NCBI GenBank assembly: GCA_039105265.1
Contig: JAPFFF010000022.1
Span: 620,001 to 684,000, forward strand
DNA: 64,000 bases
Direction of reading: 5' to 3'
From: Tritrichomonas musculus
Taxonomy: Eukaryota; Parabasalia; Tritrichomonadida; Tritrichomonadidae
Part shown: positions 44,256-54,473 of the stretch, piece by piece
Layout: each line of letters begins with the position of its first letter
Numbering within the stretch: the first letter of the stretch is position 1
The notes under the pieces: generated by a model
Told to the model about the DNA's origin: nothing
Databases searched by the model: none
What the model saw: only the letters and a program-made list of their open reading frames with translations
Program-made: the position numbers and the translations under genes

Positions 44256-47200
44256 ATGAACAAGGACATTGAAGATGATTTTTTAGATGCTATTGGAGAT
44301 GTCTATGCTGATACCAAATCACAGTTTCGTCGTGAATATAATCGACGTGCTAAACAATATAAAAAGAACGACAAGTTTAAAGAAGAAATGAGGAAGCTCA
44401 TGATTCCAGCAGGACAAGGTATTGGTTTTGCAACAGACATCAACCAAGATGAAGATAAGAGGTATGCGTTTACTGAAACACTTAGACAGATTTATAAAAT
44501 GAAACATGTTGGAAGACCTATTGTAAAAGCAATAGCACTTGATGGAACTCACAAGTACTTCACACTCAGTGATAAGCACAACATCGAAAGTACACTCGGA
44601 CATATAACAGGAGAACTTGATTTAAGTGAAGACCAATCAGATACAAATCCATACATCTCAAACATGTTCATTCCTGTTCGATATGAGGTACAATTTATTG
44701 ACATGAATAAAACAAATGATGGTGTTCATTTTCGAACCAAGATGCAAGATATGGATACTCATGAAATCTATGATGATGAAGTCGAAATTGATGAAGACTA
44801 TCGAAATACACCAGAAGGTAGTTTTTTTCCATACATCAATCGTTCTCCAATAGACCTATCAGCATATCAAATCTTTCATGAAGTAAGGAAAGAGAACTAC
44901 AGAGATAATTGTTTTGTATATGCTTGTATACAATCAGGTGTGTTCACTGATGATGAAATAGATGACCTACGATTTTTTGTTCAAACAAGAACCATACCTA
45001 ATAACAAGATAATTGATGTTGCTCAAAAGTTCAAGTGCAATTTTAGCATCATTAGAGTTGTTGAACAACCTGATAAATACAAGTATGAAACAAGAATCAA
45101 CACCAGAAAGAAAAAATGGTCTGTTGATTTTAAAAGAGAAGTTAAACTGATATTGTTCAAAGACCATTATATGCTCAACAGGAACATACCTTGTACATTA
45201 TTCTACCTTCAACACTATGAAGAACTTGATAAAACATTTGCACATATTCCTTTTGAAAAAAGATGTAAGATACAAAGATTGCATGATAATGGAAAGACTG
45301 TCAAAGACTATAATCATGAAGGAATCAAACCAATAACCTTTTTCCAAAAGATGTTTGAACTACATCTATTCGAAGAAATAAAAGCATGTGAATTGGATAT
45401 CATCAACACAACTGAATATGACCATGTGAAAGATTATACAAGTCTCGAATATAATGCAGAACAATGTACAAGACTCATTGATAATAACAAGAAGAAACAA
45501 AATACATGGTCAAGGATTTATTATAGCGACTTCGAAACAAACTCTACAGTCAGTCCACATATACCATATCTCAATTGTACTATCTTTCGAGATGGTGCCA
45601 ACATACATAAAATATCTATTCAAGGTGAAGATTGTGGACAGAAGCTCTTGAATTATTTATGGAGTGGTTCATTAACATATTTTCACAACCTCAAGTATGA
45701 TGCATGCTTTTTCATTAACACACCTGGATGGGATACACAGATAACAGAACGAAGTGGTACTGTACTTCAAATCATCATGACATTATTCGAAGAAGGTACA
45801 AGGAAAGTCAAAAAAAGATTAACATTCAGGAACTCATACAGTATAATACCACAAGCATTAAGTAAATTTGCTACAATGTTCAACCTCAATGTTCACAAGG
45901 AAGTCATGGCATATAAGCTATATACACAAGAGAACATACAAAGAAGAATTGTTGATGCTACTGAGTTCCAACAGCAATACATCGATGAAAACCAAGACAA
46001 GTTATCGAAAGAACAACTTGATGCAAACTGCAAGCAGATTATCGAAAATGCAAAAATAGCAAATTGTTATAATGATGGCAAAATCGACATCATTAAATAT
46101 GCCATCTTCTATTGTTTCAAGGATTGTATTGTTTTGATGAAGGGAATGGAAAAATTTAATAGAGACCTCGGAGAAGTCTTTAAAGAAACAAAGACAGATA
46201 TGTATGGTGTTCATGATTTTATATCTATCAGTGCTATTGGATATTGCTTTGCAAAAAAATATGGTTGTTTTGATGGATGTTATGAATTATCAGGTAAGTG
46301 TCAAGACTTCATTCAACGATGTGTTTCAGGTGGACGAACAATGACAGCAGGTAATGAAAAGCAATACATCGAAGGAAGGATACAAGACTTTGATGCAGTT
46401 AGCTTATATCCATCTGCAATGTATGTCATGGATGGTATACCAAAAGGAAGACCTAAAGTAATACCACAAGGTACTACCCATGAACAACTTATGCAATATG
46501 ATACATTCTTTATCGAAGTCAACATCAAGAAACTCGAATGTAAATCAAAAGAGCCATATAAATTTGGACAAGTATTTACAAGGAATGAAACAGGTAGTAA
46601 AATATTCGGCAATTTCCTTGTTGACCATTATTATATCGATAAAGTAGGTCTTATGGACTTGTTCGAATTTTATGATGTTGAATATGAGTTAATACGTGGC
46701 TATTACTTTGATGAAGGATTTAACAAGAAAATCAATGAGTTCATTGAGAAGCTCTTTAATCTCAGGGCAAGTTATAAAAAGCAAAAGAACCCTCTTGAAC
46801 AAACAATAAAGCTCCTCCTCAACTCCATATATGGCAAGTCAATATTAAAAGCAACTAAGACTGAAACAAAGACAGTACCAAAAAGCCAACTATACAAGTA
46901 TCTCTGGCGGAACTACAACTTTGTCAAGGAGGTTGTTGAAGATGTTAATATTGATAAGTGCTATGTCAAGAAGTTGAAACCAATTAATGACCATTTCAAC
47001 CTACCTCAATTTGGTGCAAGCGTTCTCTCTTGGAGTAAGCACTTAATGAACAGGGTTATGGCTACAGCTGAACAAGCAGGTATACCTATCTACTACCAAG
47101 ACACAGATTCTTGTCACGTTATGGAAAATGACGTGCCAAAGATAGCTGACTTATTCCAGTTCAAGTATCATCAACCTCTTATTGGTAAAAATATGTGTCA

Positions 47201-47531
47201 GTTCCATAATGACTTCGATGAGTTCGAAGGTAGTCAAGGGGAAATACACTCAAGAAAACTCATTGCACTTGGTAAAAAGAGCTACCTCGATATCTTGGTT
47301 GATGAACAAGGAAATGAAGGATACCATATTAGACTTAAAGGAATTCCAAAACAAGTTATTCTCAACAAGTGCAAAAGGATGGGTATCTCAGTTGAAGAAC
47401 TCTATGAAAGGATGTACAAAGGAGAAAGCATGACATTTGATTTGTTGGATGGTTCGAATGCATTCAGGAAGTCAAAGACATTTCAACAAACCAACTTACC
47501 TAAATTTGCACGTACTCTTCAGTTTACGTAG
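44256..47531 (+). CDS. Protein-primed DNA polymerase B, MavD
   Basis: The start MNKDIEDDF at 44256 is the first ATG. In order: a helical N-terminus; an OTU/papain-like block with Cys219 in RDNCFVYAC and His304 in FKDHYML; a 3'-5' exonuclease with Asp425 and Glu427 in YSDFETN, a FHNLKYDA motif and YCFKDC; then the polymerase with motif A DAVSLYPS (Asp713), motif B LLNSIYGKS and motif C YYQDTDSC (Asp949, Asp951), and a KKSY segment. At 1091 residues it has the length usual for Polinton polymerases. It would replicate the element from protein-capped termini. Confidence 0.9.
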   Translation: MNKDIEDDFLDAIGDVYADTKSQFRREYNRRAKQYKKNDKFKEEMRKLMIPAGQGIGFATDINQDEDKRYAFTETLRQIYKMKHVGRPIVKAIALDGTHKYFTLSDKHNIESTLGHITGELDLSEDQSDTNPYISNMFIPVRYEVQFIDMNKTNDGVHFRTKMQDMDTHEIYDDEVEIDEDYRNTPEGSFFPYINRSPIDLSAYQIFHEVRKENYRDNCFVYACIQSGVFTDDEIDDLRFFVQTRTIPNNKIIDVAQKFKCNFSIIRVVEQPDKYKYETRINTRKKKWSVDFKREVKLILFKDHYMLNRNIPCTLFYLQHYEELDKTFAHIPFEKRCKIQRLHDNGKTVKDYNHEGIKPITFFQKMFELHLFEEIKACELDIINTTEYDHVKDYTSLEYNAEQCTRLIDNNKKKQNTWSRIYYSDFETNSTVSPHIPYLNCTIFRDGANIHKISIQGEDCGQKLLNYLWSGSLTYFHNLKYDACFFINTPGWDTQITERSGTVLQIIMTLFEEGTRKVKKRLTFRNSYSIIPQALSKFATMFNLNVHKEVMAYKLYTQENIQRRIVDATEFQQQYIDENQDKLSKEQLDANCKQIIENAKIANCYNDGKIDIIKYAIFYCFKDCIVLMKGMEKFNRDLGEVFKETKTDMYGVHDFISISAIGYCFAKKYGCFDGCYELSGKCQDFIQRCVSGGRTMTAGNEKQYIEGRIQDFDAVSLYPSAMYVMDGIPKGRPKVIPQGTTHEQLMQYDTFFIEVNIKKLECKSKEPYKFGQVFTRNETGSKIFGNFLVDHYYIDKVGLMDLFEFYDVEYELIRGYYFDEGFNKKINEFIEKLFNLRASYKKQKNPLEQTIKLLLNSIYGKSILKATKTETKTVPKSQLYKYLWRNYNFVKEVVEDVNIDKCYVKKLKPINDHFNLPQFGASVLSWSKHLMNRVMATAEQAGIPIYYQDTDSCHVMENDVPKIADLFQFKYHQPLIGKNMCQFHNDFDEFEGSQGEIHSRKLIALGKKSYLDILVDEQGNEGYHIRLKGIPKQVILNKCKRMGISVEELYERMYKGESMTFDLLDGSNAFRKSKTFQQTNLPKFARTLQFT

Positions 47532-48231
47532 ATGGTTTAATTTTGATAGTTATGAACAAAGGACTTTTTAACAATATCGGCTGGTATTGGAAATCTACTA
47601 AACTTAATTCTAAAAATTTTAATGAATCTGTATATGTTTTTATTTTTAATGGTTTACTTTCAGTTTCGAAATCATATATAAGTGGTTTATTATCTAAGGT
47701 GAAGGTATTTATACTACCAATAACTGATGGTGTATATTGTTGTTCACCTATATTGGAGTATATGGCATTACCTTGTAATGATACTAAATACAACTTAGTA
47801 TGATTTAATATTGGTATATCTTTAACAGTATATGTTGTATTTGCTGGTATCTCAATAGGCAATGGAGTATTATACAAACCAGTTAATAATGCGGCTCGAT
47901 GGGAAATAGAGGTTATTGTTAACGGTGTTTGTGTCTTTATTGTAAATGTACGAGTAGTATCATTATATTTAAAAGATACCTCCGCAAGTGGATTTAAAAC
48001 TGCTTCTATTTGCTTGATGGTATAATTATATCTATCTTCGAATTTAAGCTTGAATGGAATACTGTTATGTGTAAACTCTATATAATCATCTTTCGTACTC
48101 AACATAATATTACTTATTGTATTAATTGAAGATACAAAATATTTAATATATTTACACTTCCATGGTATATCCAAATTGATAGATACCTTATTATATTCAT
48201 CAGCATTTGTACTCTGTACTGATACTAACAT
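47524..48231 (-). CDS. MavD beta-rich protein (235 aa)
   Basis: The start MLVSVQSTNA at 48231 leaves 17 bases to the divergent fibre start. The protein is almost wholly beta-strand in pattern, with repeated Thr/Ile/Tyr strands (FTIKTQTPLTITSI, TKLYLVSLQG, PLFITIKIKP). It resembles a small jelly-roll virion protein. Its last 8 bases overlap the polymerase end. A penton or vertex role is possible but the 34262 protein is an equal candidate. Confidence 0.5.
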   Translation of the reverse strand: MLVSVQSTNADEYNKVSINLDIPWKCKYIKYFVSSINTISNIMLSTKDDYIEFTHNSIPFKLKFEDRYNYTIKQIEAVLNPLAEVSFKYNDTTRTFTIKTQTPLTITSISHRAALLTGLYNTPLPIEIPANTTYTVKDIPILNHTKLYLVSLQGNAIYSNIGEQQYTPSVIGSINTFTLDNKPLIYDFETESKPLKIKTYTDSLKFLELSLVDFQYQPILLKSPLFITIKIKPST

Positions 48232-48248
48232 TTTATTATATCCAAAAA

Positions 48249-51200
48249 ATGTCAATTAAACTTTATTCTTTGCAATCAAATGAAGCAGAGAAGCTCAAAG
48301 ACAAGGATGTTGAGATAAGTGTTAATGATGAAGGTAATATTGATATTATAAGAAATGAGGACCCAGATGATTATCCTACGTTTAGTTGTTTATATAACAA
48401 AGCAGAAGTAGACGAAAGGGTAGTCAATGATTATATCGAAAATGGAGGAAAGCTTGATGGTTTCGGCAATGTACCTATTACACACAAATTTGCCAATTAT
48501 TTAAAATATGTATTTAAAGGACCTGAAAAGACACCTCAATTAGAAGGCTCACTACCTGAAAAAGCAGAGTCATATAAGGAGTTGATAAAAGATGAACTTT
48601 GCGTAAATACCTTAAATGAATTTATTGAAGAAGAATCTAATACATGTGAGGCTATTCATGAGATGTATACCGAATTGATGTGTGCTGTTGATGGATATGA
48701 ACAAATATCAACAGATGAACAACTAGGACAAACAAAGGTTATTCGATATCTTCAAGACCCTGTACCACTTCCAACACCAGAGCCTGACCCATTTTTAGCT
48801 GAGTTTGGTTATTCGAACCTGGGAGATTTATTGATAAATGTCATAAAGAATGAAAAAACTAACATGACAACAAAGAGATTCTTATATGAGGCTTTTAATG
48901 AATCTAACTTTAAAAATTTCGTATCTAGGATATCTCAATACCATTGGAATCTAGATAAATTGTCAGTACAAAGAATAGGATATAGATACAAAGGGTGTAC
49001 AGACTTGGTTGAGGCAGACCAAATTATTGAAGTAAGTAGCCCATGTGAATTCCTTGATATATATACAAGATACTACTTAGAAAATTACAAACACACTCCT
49101 CAAATACTTCAATATTTGCTGTTTTCGAGTGTATTAGGTTTAGGTATCTCAAAAGCCTTAAAATTATTTCGACTATCCAAAGCTCCAGATAATAAAATTA
49201 CCATTACTCATATTGATGGTACTCAAATGTCAGTCACCTTAAATGACCACTTAAATGACGTTCAACGAAATATCGAAGTACTCATGATTGTAATTAATGA
49301 TTTGATAGGACAAGTATCGCAGATAAAATCCTGTGATTGCAATCATGAAGAGGAGGAAGGAGGAGGTGGCATAGGTATCCCGCAAGATGAGATTGATGAA
49401 TTGACGAACTACCTAAGAAATCAAAATCGACATCTTGAAGAACATTTAGGTGATATTGATGAGAATATAAATAGATTGAATCTTGGTGAACAAGTACAGT
49501 CATTTCAAGATGCTATGCTTGATGTTGTTATGTATGAGGATGCAATACCTGATATAGCAAAACAAGCTATGGAACAACAAGACCAAGAACAACAAATACC
49601 AATTTACAGACCAATTGGCGACCGTTCGAACGGTCTATATAATCAAGATAGTAATTATGTTTGGGACATCATCTATGAGGAATGGCGAGAAAGAGATGAT
49701 AACTTGGATAGACCTGCAGGATGGAGACGAAATAGGAATGCTCCTGTACCTCAAAATTACATGTGGGATGTTGTTCATGATGAATGGGTTATGTTAAATA
49801 TTTATTATCCTTTCGAGGAAGGTTGGAGAGAAGGAGCTAGTGAAGCAATAGTAGATGTATTAATACCAATCTTTGAAAATGACCATAGAGGACATCTCAG
49901 GTATAGTGATAGATATGAAGAATGGGTGTTCTTTCCAGAAGAGAATTCATATCTACATATGCCAACAAATGAAATGTTATACCGTAATAGAGAATATCAT
50001 GCAGAATTAGGTCAATATGTAGCTTGGAATATTGTAGATGAGGAATGGCAAGAACATGGATATGACTTCCAAGATGATGATTGGATTCATGATGAATTAT
50101 TAGATGCTCCTGACAATTTAATATGGGATATGACACATGAAGAATGGGTTATTTTATCACAACATTTGGAATGGATAGATAGATGGCGAACACAAAACAC
50201 CCCAGCAGTAAATGCTCTTGTACGTGCAAGAAATAGTTTTGTTCAGGTTTTTGGAGAAATAGTTTGGAATGAAGATAAAAGGCAATGGGTTTGGGAACCA
50301 AAAGATGACCCATCTCCAATGGCGTTATCAATCGAAAATACAAAAGAAGCCAAAACAGATAACTCTTCCGCAGTAGCAATACCTGACTTTGTCAAAGGGT
50401 TTGATAAATTCGAGGAAGTATTAAAATGTTATGGTGTTCAAATATCGAAAGATACTCCATCATTAGACCCAGTTAAACCAGTACTTGGTAAATATATTAT
50501 AAAGGGTGATTTAGAAGTAAATGGAAAAATAATATGTGATTCTATTCCAAGTGGAGGTACCTCACCTGTAGACTCTGATTTTACTATAGAAAATGGTATA
50601 CCTGAATTTGTTATTACTAATAAGGATGTATACTCTTTATCTAATACTATTAATGATATCGAATACAACCTATTAGGCATCTTTGTACCCGATTTACAAA
50701 AACAAGCCTTTTTAAATTCGAATAAGCCTATCTTCAAGATAGTATTAAGAAAGAATGTAATATATGATTTAGAAGGTAGGTATATCAAAGAGTTCTATAT
50801 AACATCCAGAAATGGTAAAATAGTTTGTCCAGTTATTACCTACAATAAAGAGAATGATTATTGTACCATCAATGATAACTCATCAACAGATGATAGGTAT
50901 TATATAGCATTCGACAAAAGTCTACCTTTTCACCCTTATACTTTATATCTAAATGGTGAACTAAGTATTATGAATGAATATGAACCGACGGCATTAAAAA
51001 CAGATAAGGCAATAAAATGTTCTATCATTGAAGCTGAAAATGCATTAAAACTCCATAAAAGCGATGTTCACTACTTTTATAAACCATCTATCATCACAGA
51101 AGAAAAAATAGGAGAGGACGAATATTATAAGATGGTATATGAAGTACCTGATAACTATGAAATACCTGATAAATTAAACTTTGTCTTCAAGGAACATTGT

Positions 51201-53708
51201 TTTGGTAATACATGGAACCTACAATGGAATACTGATAAAAGTCGTGAGAATAAGGGGTATTGGTCAGGAGATAATGCGAAAGGTCATCTTAATGGGAAAG
51301 TCATTAATAAATGGAATATTCGACCTACTAAGAAAGCCAATAGTTGTTATGGTTGTTGGATAACAGTCAAACAAACAGACATGCATGAAGCAATAATTAC
51401 TAATGAAGGAAATGGTTTAATGCATTCACTATTAAAGAACTACAAAAATGAATTTAAACTGGAAATGAAAGATGGAACTATTAAAGATGGTAGTGAATGG
51501 AATATGACATGTGCATATGAGAACCACCTAACTGATGGCTTATCAAACTCATTACATCCTGGTTATTATGGCACTGTTCTTCTATACATATCGATGGATA
51601 GTACTGAAGGAATTAGAACTGATTTGGTTGAAAAGATATATTTAGATATATATGTAGGTGAGTCTTCTACAGCAACAAGGTTATCATTCAAACCTGATGG
51701 GTTCCATGCACAAAAGAATGGAGAGGTATTTGTTGATGTTATACCTGTTCTTGATACTATTGAGACAATTAGCTATGATTGGGGCTTTTGCTTAGATGTT
51801 GGTGAAACCAGAGACATAAAATTATATTTGAGGAAGGATTATACAGACCCGATTGATGAGATTAATTGGGATTCATCAACTAATGCATTTAAGTACATAA
51901 TAGACCAACAGTTTTATGAAATAACACCAAATCCTAATGCAGCTACTACCTTATACACAGACTACAATATTACTAGTTCAAAGATTATAACAGCTGATAA
52001 TATTACTACCATGAGGAGTGATTTAAATGTATTAACCAATAATTTTGATGTAGTTAGTTATGATGTTAAGGACATAACCTCGAAAGTAAATGTGTTAAAT
52101 GCAGAAATGGGAGAGACTAAAAGGATTACTAAACATTTACAAGAAGACATAGACCAGGTTAGAATAGTATCAAATGTAGCACTAGCATTTGGAGTTATAG
52201 GAACTGCAGGTAGTATAGCTAATGTTGGTCTTACATTATTTCGAACAGGGTTCACATTTACAAAGGCTGGTGTGGATTCTGCTATTGAAGGTGTATCACA
52301 AGGTGAACATGCTTTGTTTCATCTAGGTGATGGAAGCAACCTACCTCCATTAAAAATAGGAAGGTCAACTACAACTGATTTAACACCTATTATTAATTGG
52401 TGTGATGCAGAAAAGGTAGTTGTTGAATATACTGATGAAACTGAAGACATTTCAAAGACGATAACAACATATCGAGATGCTATTGATTTATGCAACCACT
52501 TCAGGGAATCATTAAAACCTGCATTTAGGCTATTAGCTGATAAAATAAATGAGGTTAATGAGGAAGTAGAAAATAATAACTATGTTGATAAGAATGATTT
52601 AGTAAGAGATGATACTATTGATATAGTAGGTAGTATTGTTAATAAGGAAGTACACCTTGAAGCTGAAGATGTTATTACAGATGGTACTATTAAGGCAAGG
52701 CTAATGGTTATGAAGGTTAGTGAGTTTAATGACATCGACTATGAGGAGTGTATAATAACTATTACTATTGCAGGTGGTACTATAAGTCAATATGAGGGCA
52801 GTGATTACTTCCCAACATGCACCTTAAATGGCAAGACAATAGTTATAGCCAACCCACAGCAAGTAAGAGTTACTGGTATAGCCATTAAAGAAAATAGTGC
52901 TGTTAGGAGAATGTCATTTGAGGTTAAGGATATAGCGTATACATGTGATATAGATGCACTTAACAACAAGGTAGACTCACTTGAAAAGATATCCCACGAC
53001 AATAATGAATCAATAGCTACTATTATGAATGAATACCCCACAGTTGATGAGGTTAATGACGTACTAAAGGAGTATGCATTAAAGAAAGATATACCAGAAC
53101 CTGTTGATTTAAGTGAATATGCTCTGAAAAGTGAGCTTGAGGAAGTAAAAACAAAAATAGATAATACATCTAAAGCTCAACAAGATTTAGCTATTCTAGT
53201 AGGTGAACATGTTGCTAGTATCGTAACAATAAATAGCAAAATATCAAATTTAGAGAGAGAGAATGCAACATTAAAGGATACTATAGCAGCAATGGAAGCT
53301 AGGTTAGCTGCATTAGAAGAGAAAAATGACCCAGATAGGGAATGGAAAGCATATTATACAGGATTTACTGATGTCACTGATGAATATAATAGGTATTTTC
53401 TATTCTCTTATTTTACAAGTGAGAAACACATAATTATTGATAATTTAGATAATGATCCAACAGGTGATAATGAACCTGTTCCAGATGGGGAGTACTTATT
53501 GATATTCAAGGACAAGACTCAAAAGCTACATTTTATTAGATTTATATCAACTGAATGGTCTGACCCTCAACAAATAAAATCATATTTGGATGAAATATAC
53601 TTTAAAGACACTAACCCACCTTCTGGTGCTTATGATATATATAATATTGAGTTAGATTGTGATACCTGTTCTATGATTTGTTTCGATGCTATATATATGA
53701 AGAAATAG
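48249..53708 (+). CDS. Giant multidomain fibre-like protein, MavD (1819 aa)
   Basis: The start MSIKLYSLQS is chosen; earlier codons overlap the divergent gene. N-terminal 460 residues are helical. Residues about 470-685 hold five or six Trp-rich repeats of the form W(D/N)xxxxEEW. A fibre-type entry follows (GKYIIKGDLEVNGKIICDS, near residue 750), then long beta-rich domains. A Gly/Ala hydrophobic stretch (FGVIGTAGSIANVGLTLF) lies near residue 1315. The C-terminal part has YALKKDIPEPVDLSEYALKS, a coiled coil, and a final beta domain. The DIPEPVDL spacer links it to the MavA fibre. A spike or attachment role is inferred. Confidence 0.65.
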   Translation: MSIKLYSLQSNEAEKLKDKDVEISVNDEGNIDIIRNEDPDDYPTFSCLYNKAEVDERVVNDYIENGGKLDGFGNVPITHKFANYLKYVFKGPEKTPQLEGSLPEKAESYKELIKDELCVNTLNEFIEEESNTCEAIHEMYTELMCAVDGYEQISTDEQLGQTKVIRYLQDPVPLPTPEPDPFLAEFGYSNLGDLLINVIKNEKTNMTTKRFLYEAFNESNFKNFVSRISQYHWNLDKLSVQRIGYRYKGCTDLVEADQIIEVSSPCEFLDIYTRYYLENYKHTPQILQYLLFSSVLGLGISKALKLFRLSKAPDNKITITHIDGTQMSVTLNDHLNDVQRNIEVLMIVINDLIGQVSQIKSCDCNHEEEEGGGGIGIPQDEIDELTNYLRNQNRHLEEHLGDIDENINRLNLGEQVQSFQDAMLDVVMYEDAIPDIAKQAMEQQDQEQQIPIYRPIGDRSNGLYNQDSNYVWDIIYEEWRERDDNLDRPAGWRRNRNAPVPQNYMWDVVHDEWVMLNIYYPFEEGWREGASEAIVDVLIPIFENDHRGHLRYSDRYEEWVFFPEENSYLHMPTNEMLYRNREYHAELGQYVAWNIVDEEWQEHGYDFQDDDWIHDELLDAPDNLIWDMTHEEWVILSQHLEWIDRWRTQNTPAVNALVRARNSFVQVFGEIVWNEDKRQWVWEPKDDPSPMALSIENTKEAKTDNSSAVAIPDFVKGFDKFEEVLKCYGVQISKDTPSLDPVKPVLGKYIIKGDLEVNGKIICDSIPSGGTSPVDSDFTIENGIPEFVITNKDVYSLSNTINDIEYNLLGIFVPDLQKQAFLNSNKPIFKIVLRKNVIYDLEGRYIKEFYITSRNGKIVCPVITYNKENDYCTINDNSSTDDRYYIAFDKSLPFHPYTLYLNGELSIMNEYEPTALKTDKAIKCSIIEAENALKLHKSDVHYFYKPSIITEEKIGEDEYYKMVYEVPDNYEIPDKLNFVFKEHCFGNTWNLQWNTDKSRENKGYWSGDNAKGHLNGKVINKWNIRPTKKANSCYGCWITVKQTDMHEAIITNEGNGLMHSLLKNYKNEFKLEMKDGTIKDGSEWNMTCAYENHLTDGLSNSLHPGYYGTVLLYISMDSTEGIRTDLVEKIYLDIYVGESSTATRLSFKPDGFHAQKNGEVFVDVIPVLDTIETISYDWGFCLDVGETRDIKLYLRKDYTDPIDEINWDSSTNAFKYIIDQQFYEITPNPNAATTLYTDYNITSSKIITADNITTMRSDLNVLTNNFDVVSYDVKDITSKVNVLNAEMGETKRITKHLQEDIDQVRIVSNVALAFGVIGTAGSIANVGLTLFRTGFTFTKAGVDSAIEGVSQGEHALFHLGDGSNLPPLKIGRSTTTDLTPIINWCDAEKVVVEYTDETEDISKTITTYRDAIDLCNHFRESLKPAFRLLADKINEVNEEVENNNYVDKNDLVRDDTIDIVGSIVNKEVHLEAEDVITDGTIKARLMVMKVSEFNDIDYEECIITITIAGGTISQYEGSDYFPTCTLNGKTIVIANPQQVRVTGIAIKENSAVRRMSFEVKDIAYTCDIDALNNKVDSLEKISHDNNESIATIMNEYPTVDEVNDVLKEYALKKDIPEPVDLSEYALKSELEEVKTKIDNTSKAQQDLAILVGEHVASIVTINSKISNLERENATLKDTIAAMEARLAALEEKNDPDREWKAYYTGFTDVTDEYNRYFLFSYFTSEKHIIIDNLDNDPTGDNEPVPDGEYLLIFKDKTQKLHFIRFISTEWSDPQQIKSYLDEIYFKDTNPPSGAYDIYNIELDCDTCSMICFDAIYMKK
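49650..50300 (+). repeat. Trp-rich protein repeats in the giant fibre gene
   Basis: Motifs YVWDIIYEEW, YMWDVVHDEW, YSDRYEEWVF, VAWNIVDEEW, LIWDMTHEEW and IVWNEDKRQW occur at intervals of roughly 30-45 residues. They are recognisable as protein repeats but have diverged at DNA level. Confidence 0.75.
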
Positions 53709-53744
53709 GTACCAGATTCTCGGGGCAGGTACCTGTGCCGTTTC

Positions 53745-54116
53745 AGTAGTAGTACTTCAAGAAACAACAAGTAGTGGGGACCCGAGGTAGTTGTTTAGGT
53801 CCCTAGTAGTAGTGGGGACCCGAGGTAGTTGTTTAGGTCCCTAGTAGTACTTCAAGAAAAAACAAGTAGTGGGGACCCGAGGTAGTTGTTTAGGTCCCTA
53901 GTAGTAGTGGGGACCCGAGGTAGTTGTTTATGTCCCTAGTAGTACTTCAAGAAAAAACAAGTTGAAGAAAAATTTTTTTATTTTTTTTTTTTCATTTTTA
54001 TTTTTTTTTTTCATTTTTATTTTTTTTTTTCATTTTTATTTTTTATCACGAGTTCGTGTTGACGTGTGGGCTTAAGCGTAGCGTGGCCCCGCGGAAACCG
54101 ACTCGTATATACTACT
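53745..54116 (-). repeat. MavD right terminal inverted repeat
   Basis: The mirror of 31161-31519. From outside in: AGTAGTA terminus, GC-rich outer block, three A-rich ATGAAAAAA units, and four 38-base hairpin units in two groups, then a third TTCTTGAAGTACT leader without units. The inner edge is followed by the fibre gene stop and a GGTACC/GGTACC pair at 53707-53731. Confidence 0.88.
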
Positions 54117-54121
54117 ATAGG
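54117..54121 (+). repeat. MavD target site duplication, right
   Basis: ATAGG, the partner of 31156-31160. Confidence 0.75.
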
Positions 54122-54224
54122 GGGTTTTCTGACAACACTCTGGAGGTCAAAAAAGTGCCAAAATTATGGGTGTTTGAGGGGATTGAAGACCGGAGGCCTG
54201 AAATCACCGCAAACGTATACTACT
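54122..54224. mobile_element. Possible right terminus of MavB
   Basis: The 103 bases after MavD end in GTATACTACT (54215-54224), which mirrors the AGTAGTATA start of Maverick termini seen in MavC and MavD. This suggests that MavD is inserted about 100 bases inside the right end of MavB. No matching left terminus was found, so the call is tentative. Confidence 0.4.
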
Positions 54225-54473
54225 AAAAACTGTTTTTGGAACATTTTTCTATATAAAATTATATATATATTAAGTCATATCTTAAAATTAAAAAATAAAT
54301 ATGAGCATAAATTAAAATAAACATAATTAAAATTAAATAAAATTGAATAATATTGTTCATACAATATTTTACATTTAAAATATATATTTATCGTTAAATA
54401 TATAGCACAGAATAAAATGATTTTATAAAAAATGGATATTTATTTAAATACTTAATTTAATTCTTATTATGAT
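54225..54473. other. AT-rich spacer
   Basis: No gene or repeat is visible. This is probably host intergenic DNA beyond the Maverick nest. Confidence 0.4.

Larger units (their letters stand above)
31161..54116. mobile_element. MavD: nearly whole Maverick/Polinton, 23 kb
   Basis: It is bounded by near-identical inverted termini and a 5-bp target duplication. Parts in order: two small minus genes, HNH nuclease, an 83-residue gene, Ulp1-like protease, a 333-residue capsid-associated candidate, integrase, ATPase, a basic virion-like protein, a 178-residue protein, capsid, 144- and 174-residue proteins, a 120-residue gene, an AT-hook protein, a tandem-repeat tract, a 141-residue gene, a coiled-coil gene, polymerase B, a 235-residue gene and a giant fibre-like protein. 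All hallmark Maverick genes are present. It looks whole apart from about one break, so it is recent. Confidence 0.92.
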
